DNA of 64,000 bases, taken from Sphingomonas sp. (lineage in GTDB: Bacteria > Pseudomonadota > Alphaproteobacteria > Sphingomonadales > Sphingomonadaceae). The notes under the pieces were generated by a model, which saw nothing but the letters and a program-made list of their open reading frames with translations, did no database searches and was not told the DNA's origin. Location: the NCBI RefSeq assembly GCF_019635515.1, contig NZ_JAHBZI010000001.1, forward strand, positions 124,001 through 188,000, written 5' to 3'. Position 1 is the stretch's first letter; the number at the start of each line of letters is the position of its first letter. The position numbers and the translations under genes were made by a program. Shown here one piece after another: positions 37,082 through 44,045 of this stretch.

Positions 37082-37480
37082 ATGCTGAACAGGAGATGGG
37101 CCGGGCGCGTGGATACGCGCCACGGGATGGCGGCGCTTTGCGTGGCGCTGGGGGGCGGATTGCTGACGGTGCTGGGGCTGGCGACCGGGGGCTGCTCGGG
37201 GACCGGGCAGGTGCTGGGCACGGGCTATGCCGCGGTGCTGGCCATGCAGGACCGCAACGCCGACGGCGTGCTCGACCGCGCGGAAGTCGCGGCGATGGTC
37301 GAGCGCGCCTTTCCGCCCGAGCGGCGGACGGGGCAGCGCTGGACCGCGCTCAGGGCCTGGCTGATCGAGAGCTATATGGCGCGCGACAGGGATGGCGACG
37401 GGCGGCTGACGCTGGACGAACTGATGCGTGGTGGCGCCGTGCCCGCACCCGCGATGGCGCCGGACAATGCGAGCGGCTAA
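37082..37480 (+). CDS. Secreted or lipid-anchored EF-hand protein inside the GTA cluster
   Basis: The protein has 132 residues, with AGGAG six bases before ATG 37082. A hydrophobic stretch (ALCVALGGGLLTVLGLATGG) leads into GGC, a possible lipobox. Two EF-hand loops follow: DRNADGVLDRAE (57-68) and DRDGDGRLTLDE (102-113), each with D-x-N/D-x-D-G and terminal Glu, so both should bind calcium. It is not a known GTA component. It stands between TerL and portal, 9 bp before a spermidine-synthase-like gene, and has unknown function. Confidence 0.75.
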   Translation: MLNRRWAGRVDTRHGMAALCVALGGGLLTVLGLATGGCSGTGQVLGTGYAAVLAMQDRNADGVLDRAEVAAMVERAFPPERRTGQRWTALRAWLIESYMARDRDGDGRLTLDELMRGGAVPAPAMAPDNASG

Positions 37481-37489
37481 GGCGGCGCC

Positions 37490-38161
37490 ATGACTCCGCG
37501 CGAACTGATCGATACCGCCGAAGTGCCGGGAGGCGAGCCGCTCCGGCTGTTCCGCCGCGGTGCCGACCATATGATCGTGCTCGAGCGCAACGAGCTGATG
37601 AACAGCCGGATGAGCGGTTCGGAGGAAGCGCTGGCGGCGTACACGATCGAGCGGCTGGGGAAGCGGCCGGGGCTGCGGCTGCTGATCGGCGGATACGGGA
37701 TGGGGTTCACGCTGCGCGCGGCGCTGCCGCTGCTCAAGCGTGACGCGCTGGTGACCGTGGCGGAACTGGTGCCCAAGATCATCGACTGGGCGAAGGGGCC
37801 GATGGCGGAATTGACCGCGGGATGCCTCGACGATCCCCGCGTCGATGTCGTCATCGACGATGTCGGGCGGGTGATCCGCGAGAGCCCGGGCGGCTATGAC
37901 GGGATATTGCTCGACGTCGATAACGGCCCGGACGGGCTGACGCGGGCGGGCAATGACGGGCTCTATTCGGACCGGGGCCTTGCGCAGGCGCGGGCGGCGC
38001 TGCGGCCGGGTGGGATCCTGGCGGTGTGGTCGGCGGCGCCCGACGACCGCTTCCGGCGGCGGTTCGGCGATGCCGGGTACAAGGTCGACGAAGTGGCGGT
38101 GCGGGCGCGGAGCAATGGCAAGGGGCCCCGGCACGTGATCTGGTTTGGCGTGAAGCGGTAA
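37490..38161 (+). CDS. Spermidine synthase-like (SAM-fold) protein inside the GTA cluster
   Basis: The protein has 223 residues. LLIGGYGMGFTLRAAL is a methyltransferase motif I equivalent (GGxGxG), VTVAELVPKIIDWAKG (acidic residue after beta-2), DVVIDDVGRVI and YDGILLDVDNGPDGL follow. This matches PolyA synthase/spermidine-synthase-like proteins rather than a known phage protein. The substrate is unknown, and the short N-terminal domain differs from true spermidine synthases. It follows the EF-hand gene and precedes the long repeat-filled gap before portal. Confidence 0.75.
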   Translation: MTPRELIDTAEVPGGEPLRLFRRGADHMIVLERNELMNSRMSGSEEALAAYTIERLGKRPGLRLLIGGYGMGFTLRAALPLLKRDALVTVAELVPKIIDWAKGPMAELTAGCLDDPRVDVVIDDVGRVIRESPGGYDGILLDVDNGPDGLTRAGNDGLYSDRGLAQARAALRPGGILAVWSAAPDDRFRRRFGDAGYKVDEVAVRARSNGKGPRHVIWFGVKR

Positions 38162-38185
38162 AAGGGCGCCGCCACAGACACTGTT

Positions 38186-38386
38186 CGTCACCCCAGACCT
38201 GTTTGGTGCCTGTCCCGCTCGAACATGGGCGGCTCCCCGGCGAAGGCCGGGGCCCAGTCGGTGGACAGATATTGACGGGCGCAGCGCTTCGTTACGGCGA
38301 CCTCTCCACCTGGGCCCCGGCCTTCGCCGGGGAACCACAGGAGACACATGCTCGAATGGGATAAGTACCGAACAAGTCCGGGATCC
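38186..38386 (+). repeat. Dispersed 200-bp palindromic repeat, family B, copy 2
   Basis: It is the inverted counterpart of 22481-22680. Matching blocks include TATCCCGCTCGAACAT/TGTCCCGCTCGAACAT, TCCCCGGCGAAGGCCGGGGCCCAG, GCGCTTCGTTACGGC, CCACCTGGGCCCCGGCCTTC and GGGGAACCACAGGAGACACATGCTCGA. The 351-bp gap between the SAM-fold gene and portal (38162-38512) consists of this repeat plus family C copy 2, with no other gene seen. Confidence 0.88.
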
Positions 38387-38466
38387 AGGGTGCGGCCGGG
38401 CGCTGCGCCAGAGGCTCAAGACCATCGTTCGCGGATAGTTGGACCCCGGCACAAGGCCGGGGTGAC
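38376..38466. repeat. Palindromic repeat, family C, copy 2
   Basis: GTCCGGGATCC at about 38376 followed by GGACCCCGGCACAAGGCCGGGGTGAC at 38441-38466 matches the family C layout at 23493-23599. It abuts the end of family B copy 2, forming a composite. Confidence 0.75.
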
Positions 38467-38512
38467 ATTTGGGGTTGGTTGGCGTTCGACCCCAATCTCG
38501 GGAGGATTCGAA

Positions 38513-39619
38513 ATGAAATGGTTCGGACGCAAGTCCGCACGGGATGGCGTGCGGCTGCCGCGGGCGCGTGGGGGCACCATGGCGAGCGTGGCGGATTGGC
38601 CGCGGAGCTATGAGGCGCTGGTGCGCGAGGGCTATTGCCAGAATCCGGTGGCGCAGCGGGCGGTGAAGCTGGTCGCGGAGGGCGTGGGCGGGGCGCCGCT
38701 CAAGGCCTCCGATCCGGCGCTGGCGGCGTTGGTCAAGGCGCGCTCGGGCGGGCAGGTGCTGCTCGAGACGGTGGCGGCGCATGTGCTGCTGCACGGCAAC
38801 GCCTATGTCGAGCTGCTGCACGATCAGGCCGGGCGGATCACCGAATTGTTCGCGCTCCGGCCCGAGCGGGTGACCGTCGATGCCGACGCCAATGGCTGGC
38901 CGGTGGCCTATCGCTATCGGGTCGGCGCGCAGGTCGCGCGGCTGGTGGCGGAGGATGGCGCGGGTCGGACGGCGGTGGCGCATATCCGCGCCTTCCATCC
39001 CGGCGACGATCATTACGGGCTGGGGTGCCTGGGCGCGGCGGCGGCGGCGGTGGCGATCCACAACGCCGCGGCGCGCTGGAACAAGGCGCTGCTCGACAAT
39101 GCGGCGCGGCCTTCGGGAGCGCTGGTCTATGAGACCGGCGACGGCGCGGCGCTGTCGGGCGAGCAGTTCGAGCGGCTCAAGCGCGAGATGGAGGCGGGGT
39201 TCGCCGGGGCGGGCAATGCCGGGCGGCCGATGCTGCTCGAAGGCGGGCTCAGATGGCAGGCGATGAGCATGACCCCGGCGGACATGGATTTCGTCGGGCT
39301 CAAGGCGGCGGCGGCGCGCGAGATCGCGCTGGCGTTCGGGGTGCCGCCGATGCTGATGGGGCTGCCCGGCGACAATAGCTACGCCAATTACCGCGAGGCC
39401 AATCGCGCCCTGTGGCGGCTGGCGATCCTGCCGCTGGCGGAGAATATCCTGGGCGGATTGTGCCAGGCGCTCAGGCCGTGGTTTCCCGATGCCAGCCTCG
39501 CCATCGATGTCGACCGGGTGACGGCGCTGGCCGAGGACCGCGAGCGGATGTGGCGGCAGGTGAGCGCGGCGGACTTCCTGAGCGACGCGGAGAAACGGGC
39601 GATGGTGGGGCTGGCATGA
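38513..39619 (+). CDS. GTA/HK97-family portal protein (g3)
   Basis: The protein has 368 residues from ATG 38513 (GGGAGG upstream; the frame runs upstream into repeat sequence, which is not coding). ALVREGYCQNPVAQRAVKLVAEGVGG, HVLLHGNAYVELLHD and EIALAFGVPPMLMGLPGDNSYANYREANRALW are conserved HK97 portal blocks. It forms the dodecameric ring through which DNA enters and leaves. The following gene overlaps by ATGA. Confidence 0.93.
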   Translation: MKWFGRKSARDGVRLPRARGGTMASVADWPRSYEALVREGYCQNPVAQRAVKLVAEGVGGAPLKASDPALAALVKARSGGQVLLETVAAHVLLHGNAYVELLHDQAGRITELFALRPERVTVDADANGWPVAYRYRVGAQVARLVAEDGAGRTAVAHIRAFHPGDDHYGLGCLGAAAAAVAIHNAAARWNKALLDNAARPSGALVYETGDGAALSGEQFERLKREMEAGFAGAGNAGRPMLLEGGLRWQAMSMTPADMDFVGLKAAAAREIALAFGVPPMLMGLPGDNSYANYREANRALWRLAILPLAENILGGLCQALRPWFPDASLAIDVDRVTALAEDRERMWRQVSAADFLSDAEKRAMVGLA

Positions 39620-39924
39620 GCGAGGATGTGCTGCTGGCGCAGTTGATCGGGCAGGCCGAGGCGGAAGGCGCGAACCTGGTGACGCTGCGCGCGATCATCG
39701 AGGAGGCGGGCGAGCTGGGGGCGCGGCGGGCGCTGGAGAAACTGGGGCTCGGCGATGCCGGGGCGGGCAAGGACATGGCCGAGCTGCGCGAGCTGCTGGG
39801 GGCGTGGCGCGACGCCAAGCGATCGGCGATGCAGGCGGCGTTCGCCTGGGGCGGGCGGATGCTGGCGGCGCTGGTGCTGGTCGGGCTGGCGGTCAAGCTG
39901 GGGTTTCCGGGATGGCTGAAGTGA
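39616..39924 (+). CDS. DUF6127-like small protein of the GTA cluster
   Basis: The protein has 102 residues. An N-terminal helical segment (LIGQAEAEGANLVTLRAIIEEAGELGARRALEKLGL) is followed by LRELLGAWRDAKRSAMQAAF and a C-terminal membrane helix (MLAALVLVGLAVKLGF). It lies between portal and protease where RcGTA has small gene 3.5. The family assignment is from memory and its function is unknown. Its stop overlaps the protease start. Confidence 0.65.
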   Translation: MSEDVLLAQLIGQAEAEGANLVTLRAIIEEAGELGARRALEKLGLGDAGAGKDMAELRELLGAWRDAKRSAMQAAFAWGGRMLAALVLVGLAVKLGFPGWLK

Positions 39925-40382
39925 GCGTCGCGCAGAGCGGGACTTCGCGCGGGGTTCGCTTCGCCGGATACGCTTCGGTGTTCGATGCGGCGGATCGCGG
40001 CGGCGATATCGTGCGGCGGGGGGCGTTTCGGGTTGGGGGGCGGATACCATTGCTGTGGCAGCATGGTGGTGCCCCGGTTGGCGAGATCGAATGGCTCGGG
40101 GAGGATAGCCGCGGGCTGCGCGTGATCGGGCGCGTGGCGGAGCCGGGGCTGGCGGCGGCGGTGGCGCGGGGCGGGGTTACCGGGCTGTCGTTCGGATACC
40201 GGGTGCGGGAAGCGCGGCGGGGTAGCCGCGCCCGCGAGATCAAGGCGCTGGATCTGGTCGAGGTGAGCCTGGTGGCGAACCCGATGCAACCGCTGGCGCG
40301 GGTGCATGCGGTGGAAGCGGGGTTTACGCCGCCGGCTTGGGGCGACGCCTGCCGAGACTGTCGAGCAGCTGCGGGCGCCTGA
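39912..40382 (+). CDS. GTA/HK97-family prohead protease (g4)
   Basis: The protein has 156 residues from ATG 39912. RFAGYASVFDAADRGGDIVRRGAF, LLWQHGGAPVGEIEWL (catalytic His) and GVTGLSFGYRVREA (catalytic Ser region) with KALDLVEVSLVANPMQPLA are the HK97 prohead protease (U35) signature. It matures the capsid by cleaving the scaffold region. Its 3' end overlaps the opposite-strand gene at 40324-40752 by about 59 bp. The major capsid gene is delayed by the lgt insertion. Confidence 0.9.
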   Translation: MAEVSVAQSGTSRGVRFAGYASVFDAADRGGDIVRRGAFRVGGRIPLLWQHGGAPVGEIEWLGEDSRGLRVIGRVAEPGLAAAVARGGVTGLSFGYRVREARRGSRAREIKALDLVEVSLVANPMQPLARVHAVEAGFTPPAWGDACRDCRAAAGA

Positions 40383-40752
40383 GCGGAAGGCCGGCATAGT
40401 CGATCGCGGAGCGCCGGCCGTCGCTGTCGGTCACGGCGACGACGACATAATTGCCGGCCGGATCATGGTGGAATGCGGCGGTGAGTTCGGTGAAATCCTC
40501 GACCGTCGCGCCATGTTTGCGGCAGAAAGCGGGGAGTTCCCCGGCATAGAGTTCGGCGGCGCGGGCGAGGGAGGGAGACGCTACGCCCTGGGTGATCTTT
40601 CCGGCGAGGAAATCGACGGTGAGCACGCCGCCTTCGCTGCGCATGGCCTCGCCGAACATATCGACCTGATACATGCCGATGACGAAGCACATCCCACAGG
40701 CCATCGAATCGGCGAGGTTATGGCCGATCGCGCAGAGTGGGGCGTGCTTCAC
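40324..40752 (-). CDS. Unknown small protein with CxxC, coupled to lgt
   Basis: The protein has 142 residues, from a GTG at 40752 overlapping the lgt stop (GTGA). The N-terminal part has CAIGH and ACGMC (CxxC) in a hydrophobic context (MACGMCFVIGMYQVDMFGE). The middle reads AAELYAGELPAFCRKHGATVEDFTELTAAFH, and the tail is basic. The protein does not match a family I recognise. Translational coupling to lgt argues that it is expressed. It overlaps the prohead protease 3' end on the other strand. Confidence 0.55.
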   Translation of the reverse strand: MKHAPLCAIGHNLADSMACGMCFVIGMYQVDMFGEAMRSEGGVLTVDFLAGKITQGVASPSLARAAELYAGELPAFCRKHGATVEDFTELTAAFHHDPAGNYVVVAVTDSDGRRSAIDYAGLPLRRPQLLDSLGRRRPKPAA

Positions 40753-41561
40753 GCGGTGGCTGTCTGCGCAGGGGATCGGAACGATCGCGCCAGCAGCCAC
40801 GCGCCCGCGACGATCATCGGCAGGCACAAAGTCTGGCCCATGGTCAGGCCCCAGGCGAGATGTTCGAGGCCCTTGTCGGGCTGGCGGGTGAATTCGAGGA
40901 GGAAGCGGGTGACGCCGTAGAGCAACAGCCCGGTGCCGACGAGGCGGCCGGGGTGATGGCGCGCGTCCGTCTTCCAGAACATGTAATAGAGGACGAGCAT
41001 CGCCAAGCCGCCTTCGAGGAACGCCTCGTAGAGTTGGCTGGGGTGGCGGGGGACGCCGTCGCCGGTGCCGGGAAAGACCATCGCCCAGGGGAGATCGGAC
41101 GGGCGGCCCCACAGCTCGCCGTTCACGAAATTGGCGATGCGGACAAGGAACAGGCCGAAGGGCGTGCAGCAGGCGATATAATCGTAGATGCGGAGCAGTT
41201 CGAGATGGTGGCGGCGGGCGTACCACCACAAGGCCAGCAGCACGCCGGCGAGGCCGCCATGCAGCGACATGCCGCCATTCCATAGTTCGAGCACCTGCCA
41301 TGGGCGCAGGAAGATCTCGGGCTTGTAGACGAGGCAATAGCCGAGCCGGCCGCCGGCGAGGACGCCGATCATGATCCAGGTGACGAGATCGTCGGCATGG
41401 GTGCGCGACATCGGCGCGCCGGGGCGGGCGATCAGCTTCAGCAGGTACCACCAGCCGATCGCGATCATCGCGACATAGCTGATCGCGTACCAGCGCAGCT
41501 GGAACAGCCCGAGATCGAGCGCGACGGGCGAGAGGCCGAGATCGGCGAAGTGGATGGGCAT
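40749..41561 (-). CDS. lgt: Prolipoprotein diacylglyceryl transferase
   Basis: The protein has 270 residues and seven membrane helices. LGYCLVYKPEIFLRPWQVLELWNGGMSLHGGLAGVL holds the conserved GGMSxHGG motif. FGLFLVRIANFVNGELWGRPSDLPWAMVFPG is the Lgt signature with the critical R..NFxNxE. HPSQLYEAFLEG is the third block. Lgt adds the diacylglycerol to lipoprotein precursors and is usually essential. In this genome it lies antisense inside the GTA structural cluster, between protease and capsid. Confidence 0.96.
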   Translation of the reverse strand: MPIHFADLGLSPVALDLGLFQLRWYAISYVAMIAIGWWYLLKLIARPGAPMSRTHADDLVTWIMIGVLAGGRLGYCLVYKPEIFLRPWQVLELWNGGMSLHGGLAGVLLALWWYARRHHLELLRIYDYIACCTPFGLFLVRIANFVNGELWGRPSDLPWAMVFPGTGDGVPRHPSQLYEAFLEGGLAMLVLYYMFWKTDARHHPGRLVGTGLLLYGVTRFLLEFTRQPDKGLEHLAWGLTMGQTLCLPMIVAGAWLLARSFRSPAQTATA

Positions 41562-41631
41562 GCGCGCGAGCTTAGCGCGGTGCTTTGCGGGGGCAATACA
41601 GTGCTTTGTTTCGGGGGCATCGCGCGTGGCG

Positions 41632-41682
41632 ATCCCCCTCCACCACCCTTCGGGTGGTCCCCCTCCCCGTGCCGGGGAGGAT
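41632..41682. repeat. Palindromic repeat element, family D, half copy before capsid gene
   Basis: Arms ACCACCCTTCGGGTGGT and CCTCCCCGTGCCGGGGAGG lie between ATCCCCCTCC and GGGGAGGAT. The right end equals the right end of the 44773-44898 copy. Its terminal GGGGAGG lies six bases before ATG 41687 and can serve as ribosome-binding site. Confidence 0.75.
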
Positions 41683-41686
41683 TTTT

Positions 41687-42763
41687 ATGAGCGGGAGAAT
41701 GAGCATGATCGAAGTGAAGGCGGATGCGCTCGAAGCGAGTTTCGAGGCGGTGGAAAAGGCGGGGCTGCCGGCATCGCGGCCGATGCTGATGGGCGGGCGG
41801 CCGGTGGCAAGCGCGGCGTTCGAGACGTTCCTGCGCTCGGGCGGCGGGTCGCTGGAGATGAAGGCGCTGTCGGGCGCGAGCGACGGCGCGGGCGGCTATG
41901 CGGTGCCGGAGGAAATCGACACGCTGATCGATGCGACGCTCAAGGGCATTTCGCCGATCCGGGCGATCGCCAATGTCGTGCAGGTCGGGTCGGGTGGCTA
42001 TCGCAAGCTGGTGACCAGCGGCGGGTTCGCATCGGGCTGGGCATCGGAGACCGGCACGCGCGCCGAGACCGATACGCCCGTCTTCAACGAGATCGCACCG
42101 CCCAGTGGCGAGCTGTTCGCCAATCCGGCGGCGAGCCAGGCGATGCTCGATGATGCGGCGTTCGACGTCGAGCAATGGCTGGCGGGCGAGATCGCGCGCG
42201 AATTCGCGGCGGCCGAGGGGTCTGCGTTCGTCAACGGCAACGGCACCAACAAGCCCAAGGGGTTCCTGGCAGCGACGCTTTCGGCTGCGGGCGATGCATC
42301 GCGGACGTTCGGCCAGTTGCAATATGTGCCGACGGGTTCGGCGGGCGCGTTCGCGGCCAACCCCGAGGAGAAGCTGATCGATCTCGTCCAGACGCTGCGC
42401 GCACCCTATCGCCAGGGCGCGAGCTGGGTGATGAATTCGGCGACGCTCGCGAAAATCCGCAAGTTCAAGACCAGCGACGGGGCGCTGCTGTGGGCGCCGT
42501 CGCTCGCCGCCGGGCAGCCGGCGACTTTGCTCGGCTATCCGGTGGTCGAGGCCGAGGACATGCCCGACATCGCCGCCAATTCACTGTCGATCGCGTTCGG
42601 CAATTTCAAGGCGGGCTATCTGATCGCCGAGCGCGGCGAGACGCAGATCCTGCGCGATCCGTACAGCAACAAGCCGTTCGTGCACTTCTACGCGACCAAG
42701 CGCGTCGGCGGGATGGTGAGCAACAGCGAGGCGATCAAGCTGCTCAAGTTCAGCGCTTCGTGA
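41687..42763 (+). CDS. GTA/HK97-family major capsid protein (g5)
   Basis: The protein has 358 residues from ATG 41687; ATG 41699 and 41705 are alternatives, the last with GGGAG 7 bases away. The delta domain is short. LSGASDGAGGYAVPEEIDTLIDATLKGISPIRAIANVV, PTG-like SGASWVMNSATLAKIRKFK and LLGYPVVEAEDMPDIAANSLSIAFGNFKAGYLIAERGETQILRDPY match HK97 capsids of GTAs. It builds the small GTA head. Expression is expected to be highest among the cluster, consistent with a stable hairpin at its 3' end. Confidence 0.94.
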   Translation: MSGRMSMIEVKADALEASFEAVEKAGLPASRPMLMGGRPVASAAFETFLRSGGGSLEMKALSGASDGAGGYAVPEEIDTLIDATLKGISPIRAIANVVQVGSGGYRKLVTSGGFASGWASETGTRAETDTPVFNEIAPPSGELFANPAASQAMLDDAAFDVEQWLAGEIAREFAAAEGSAFVNGNGTNKPKGFLAATLSAAGDASRTFGQLQYVPTGSAGAFAANPEEKLIDLVQTLRAPYRQGASWVMNSATLAKIRKFKTSDGALLWAPSLAAGQPATLLGYPVVEAEDMPDIAANSLSIAFGNFKAGYLIAERGETQILRDPYSNKPFVHFYATKRVGGMVSNSEAIKLLKFSAS

Positions 42764-42769
42764 CGGGCG

Positions 42770-42799
42770 GCGCCCTCCCCGCTTCGGCGGGGAAGGCGC
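42770..42799 (+). promoter_or_regulatory. UUCG-capped stem-loop after the capsid gene
   Basis: A GC stem with arm GCGCCCTCCCCGC closed by the very stable TTCG loop and GCGGGGAAGGCGC lies between the capsid stop and the connector ribosome-binding site. There is no T run, so it is more likely an mRNA-stabilising 3' end or a partial terminator than a full one. Confidence 0.55.
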
Positions 42800-42830
42800 G
42801 GCTTGCTCTGGATCTTTCGGGAGAGACGAT

Positions 42831-43382
42831 ATGGATGCTCCGCCCTTTCCGGCGGCGGCGCTGGCGGCTGCGCGCGAGGCGGCCAAGGCGCAGTTGCGCG
42901 TGACCGGTGACAATGAGGACGCGCTGATCGCGAGCTATGCGGCAAGCGCCCTGACGCTGTGCGAGGCGTTTACCGGGCGGGCGACGATCGCGCGCGAATG
43001 GCGGGCGGTGCTGCCGGCGGCACGCGGCTGGCAGGCGCTCGGGATCGGCGGGGTGACCGCGATCGGCGCGGTCAACGGACTGTCGGCGGATGGCGATACG
43101 ATCGCGTTCGGGATCGACGCCTATGCCGTGGATGTGGATGCCGAGGGGTGCGGCTGGGTGCGGGTGATCGCGCCGGGAGCGGCGGGGCGCGTGGCGGTGA
43201 CCTTCAGTGCGGGGATCGCTGGGGATTGGGCGAGCCTGCCCGCACCCATCGCGCAGGGCGTGGTGTTGCTGATCGCGCATCTGTTCGAGGCGCGCGACGG
43301 GGCGAGCCCGCCGGCGGCGGTGAGCGCCCTATGGCGGCCATGGCGGCGGCTGCGGCTGGCGCGGGCGGAGCGGGCGGCATGA
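42831..43382 (+). CDS. GTA head-tail connector (g6, gp6-like)
   Basis: The protein has 183 residues. AREAAKAQLRVTGDNEDALIASYAASALTLCEAFTG at the start is the gp6-like connector pattern (LK..LR......D......A..A......), and PAPIAQGVVLLIAHLFEARDGASPPAAVSALWRPWRRLRL is its C-terminal part. It sits below the portal and joins the head to the tail. The stop overlaps the next small gene by ATGA. Confidence 0.85.
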   Translation: MDAPPFPAAALAAAREAAKAQLRVTGDNEDALIASYAASALTLCEAFTGRATIAREWRAVLPAARGWQALGIGGVTAIGAVNGLSADGDTIAFGIDAYAVDVDAEGCGWVRVIAPGAAGRVAVTFSAGIAGDWASLPAPIAQGVVLLIAHLFEARDGASPPAAVSALWRPWRRLRLARAERAA

Positions 43383-43540
43383 GGGTGCGCATCGAAGCGG
43401 TGGCGCAGCGCGTCGCCGACGCGATCCGCGCCGAGGCGCCCGAACTGCGCGTCACGATCGAGGGCGACGATGTGATCGTCGAGGGCCGGGCGCTGGCGAC
43501 GGATCCGCGGCTGCGCTGGATCGGAGGGCTGGTGCGATGA
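43379..43540 (+). CDS. 53-residue GTA protein in the g7 (stopper) position
   Basis: The coding frame MRVRIEAVAQRVADAIRAEA...RWIGGLVR is bounded by ATGA overlaps with both the connector and the DUF3168 gene. Placement at g7 is by synteny only; RcGTA's stopper is roughly twice as long. The fold pattern is helix then strand-rich tail. It looks real because of the tight coupling. Confidence 0.6.
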   Translation: MRVRIEAVAQRVADAIRAEAPELRVTIEGDDVIVEGRALATDPRLRWIGGLVR

Positions 43541-43938
43541 GCGTGCAGGCATTGCTGCAGGCCGCCGCCGCCACGGCGCTGGGTGAACATGACGCGCTGC
43601 GCGAGACGCTGACCGAGATTTTCGATTGCCCGCCGGTACGCGGCAGCCGGCCGTTCGCGGTGATCGAAGAGGCGGTGATGGCCGATTGGGGAACCAAGGA
43701 TCTGGCCGGGCGCGAAGGGCGCTTCGCGGTGCGGGTGATGGATGTCGGCGAACGGCCGGTGCGGCTGCGCGGATTGGCCGGGGCGGTCGAGGATGCCGTC
43801 GAGGCGATGCCGCGGATGCTGGGCGAAGGCTGGGCGGTGGCGAGCCTGGTGTTCCTGCGGGCGCGGATCGTGCGCGACGGGGAGGGCTGGGCCTCGGTTT
43901 CGGAATTCCGGGTGCGGATGCTGCGCAGTGAAGTTTGA
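43537..43938 (+). CDS. DUF3168 tail terminator/completion protein (g8)
   Basis: The protein has 133 residues. LLQAAAATALGEHDALRETLTEIFDCPPVRGSRPFAVIEEAVMADWGTKDLAGREGRFAVRVMD matches DUF3168 (gp10/U-like tail terminator), which caps the tail tube. WGTKDLAGREG and VARIV-like ending VLRARIVRDGEGW are family blocks. It overlaps the upstream gene by ATGA. A long hairpin separates it from the tail tube gene. Confidence 0.85.
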   Translation: MSVQALLQAAAATALGEHDALRETLTEIFDCPPVRGSRPFAVIEEAVMADWGTKDLAGREGRFAVRVMDVGERPVRLRGLAGAVEDAVEAMPRMLGEGWAVASLVFLRARIVRDGEGWASVSEFRVRMLRSEV

Positions 43939-43945
43939 TGGTCGC

Positions 43946-44023
43946 GGTGCCGGCCCGCTCCCCCACCCGACCTCCCATGAATTACTGTCGTCGGGGGATC
44001 GGGTGGGGAAGCGAGCCGGCACC
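43946..44023 (+). promoter_or_regulatory. Long imperfect hairpin before the tail tube gene
   Basis: GGTGCCGGCCCGCTCCCCCACCCGA pairs with TCGGGTGGGGAAGCGAGCCGGCACC around about 30 nt. It fills the 107-bp gap between g8 and the tail tube gene, whose GAGGAGG ribosome-binding site follows immediately. It may set the stability and relative amount of tail tube mRNA. Confidence 0.6.
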
Positions 44024-44045
44024 GTCATGAACGAGGAGGATGGAT

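Noticed and set aside
36620..39061. An 813-residue frame on the - strand across terminase, cargo and portal
   Set aside because: It crosses several well-supported + strand genes and repeat DNA with no recognisable domain.
40752..41451. N-terminal extension of the small CxxC protein gene into lgt sequence
   Set aside because: The open frame continues upstream as a shadow of lgt. The GTG at 40752 that overlaps the lgt stop is a standard coupled start.
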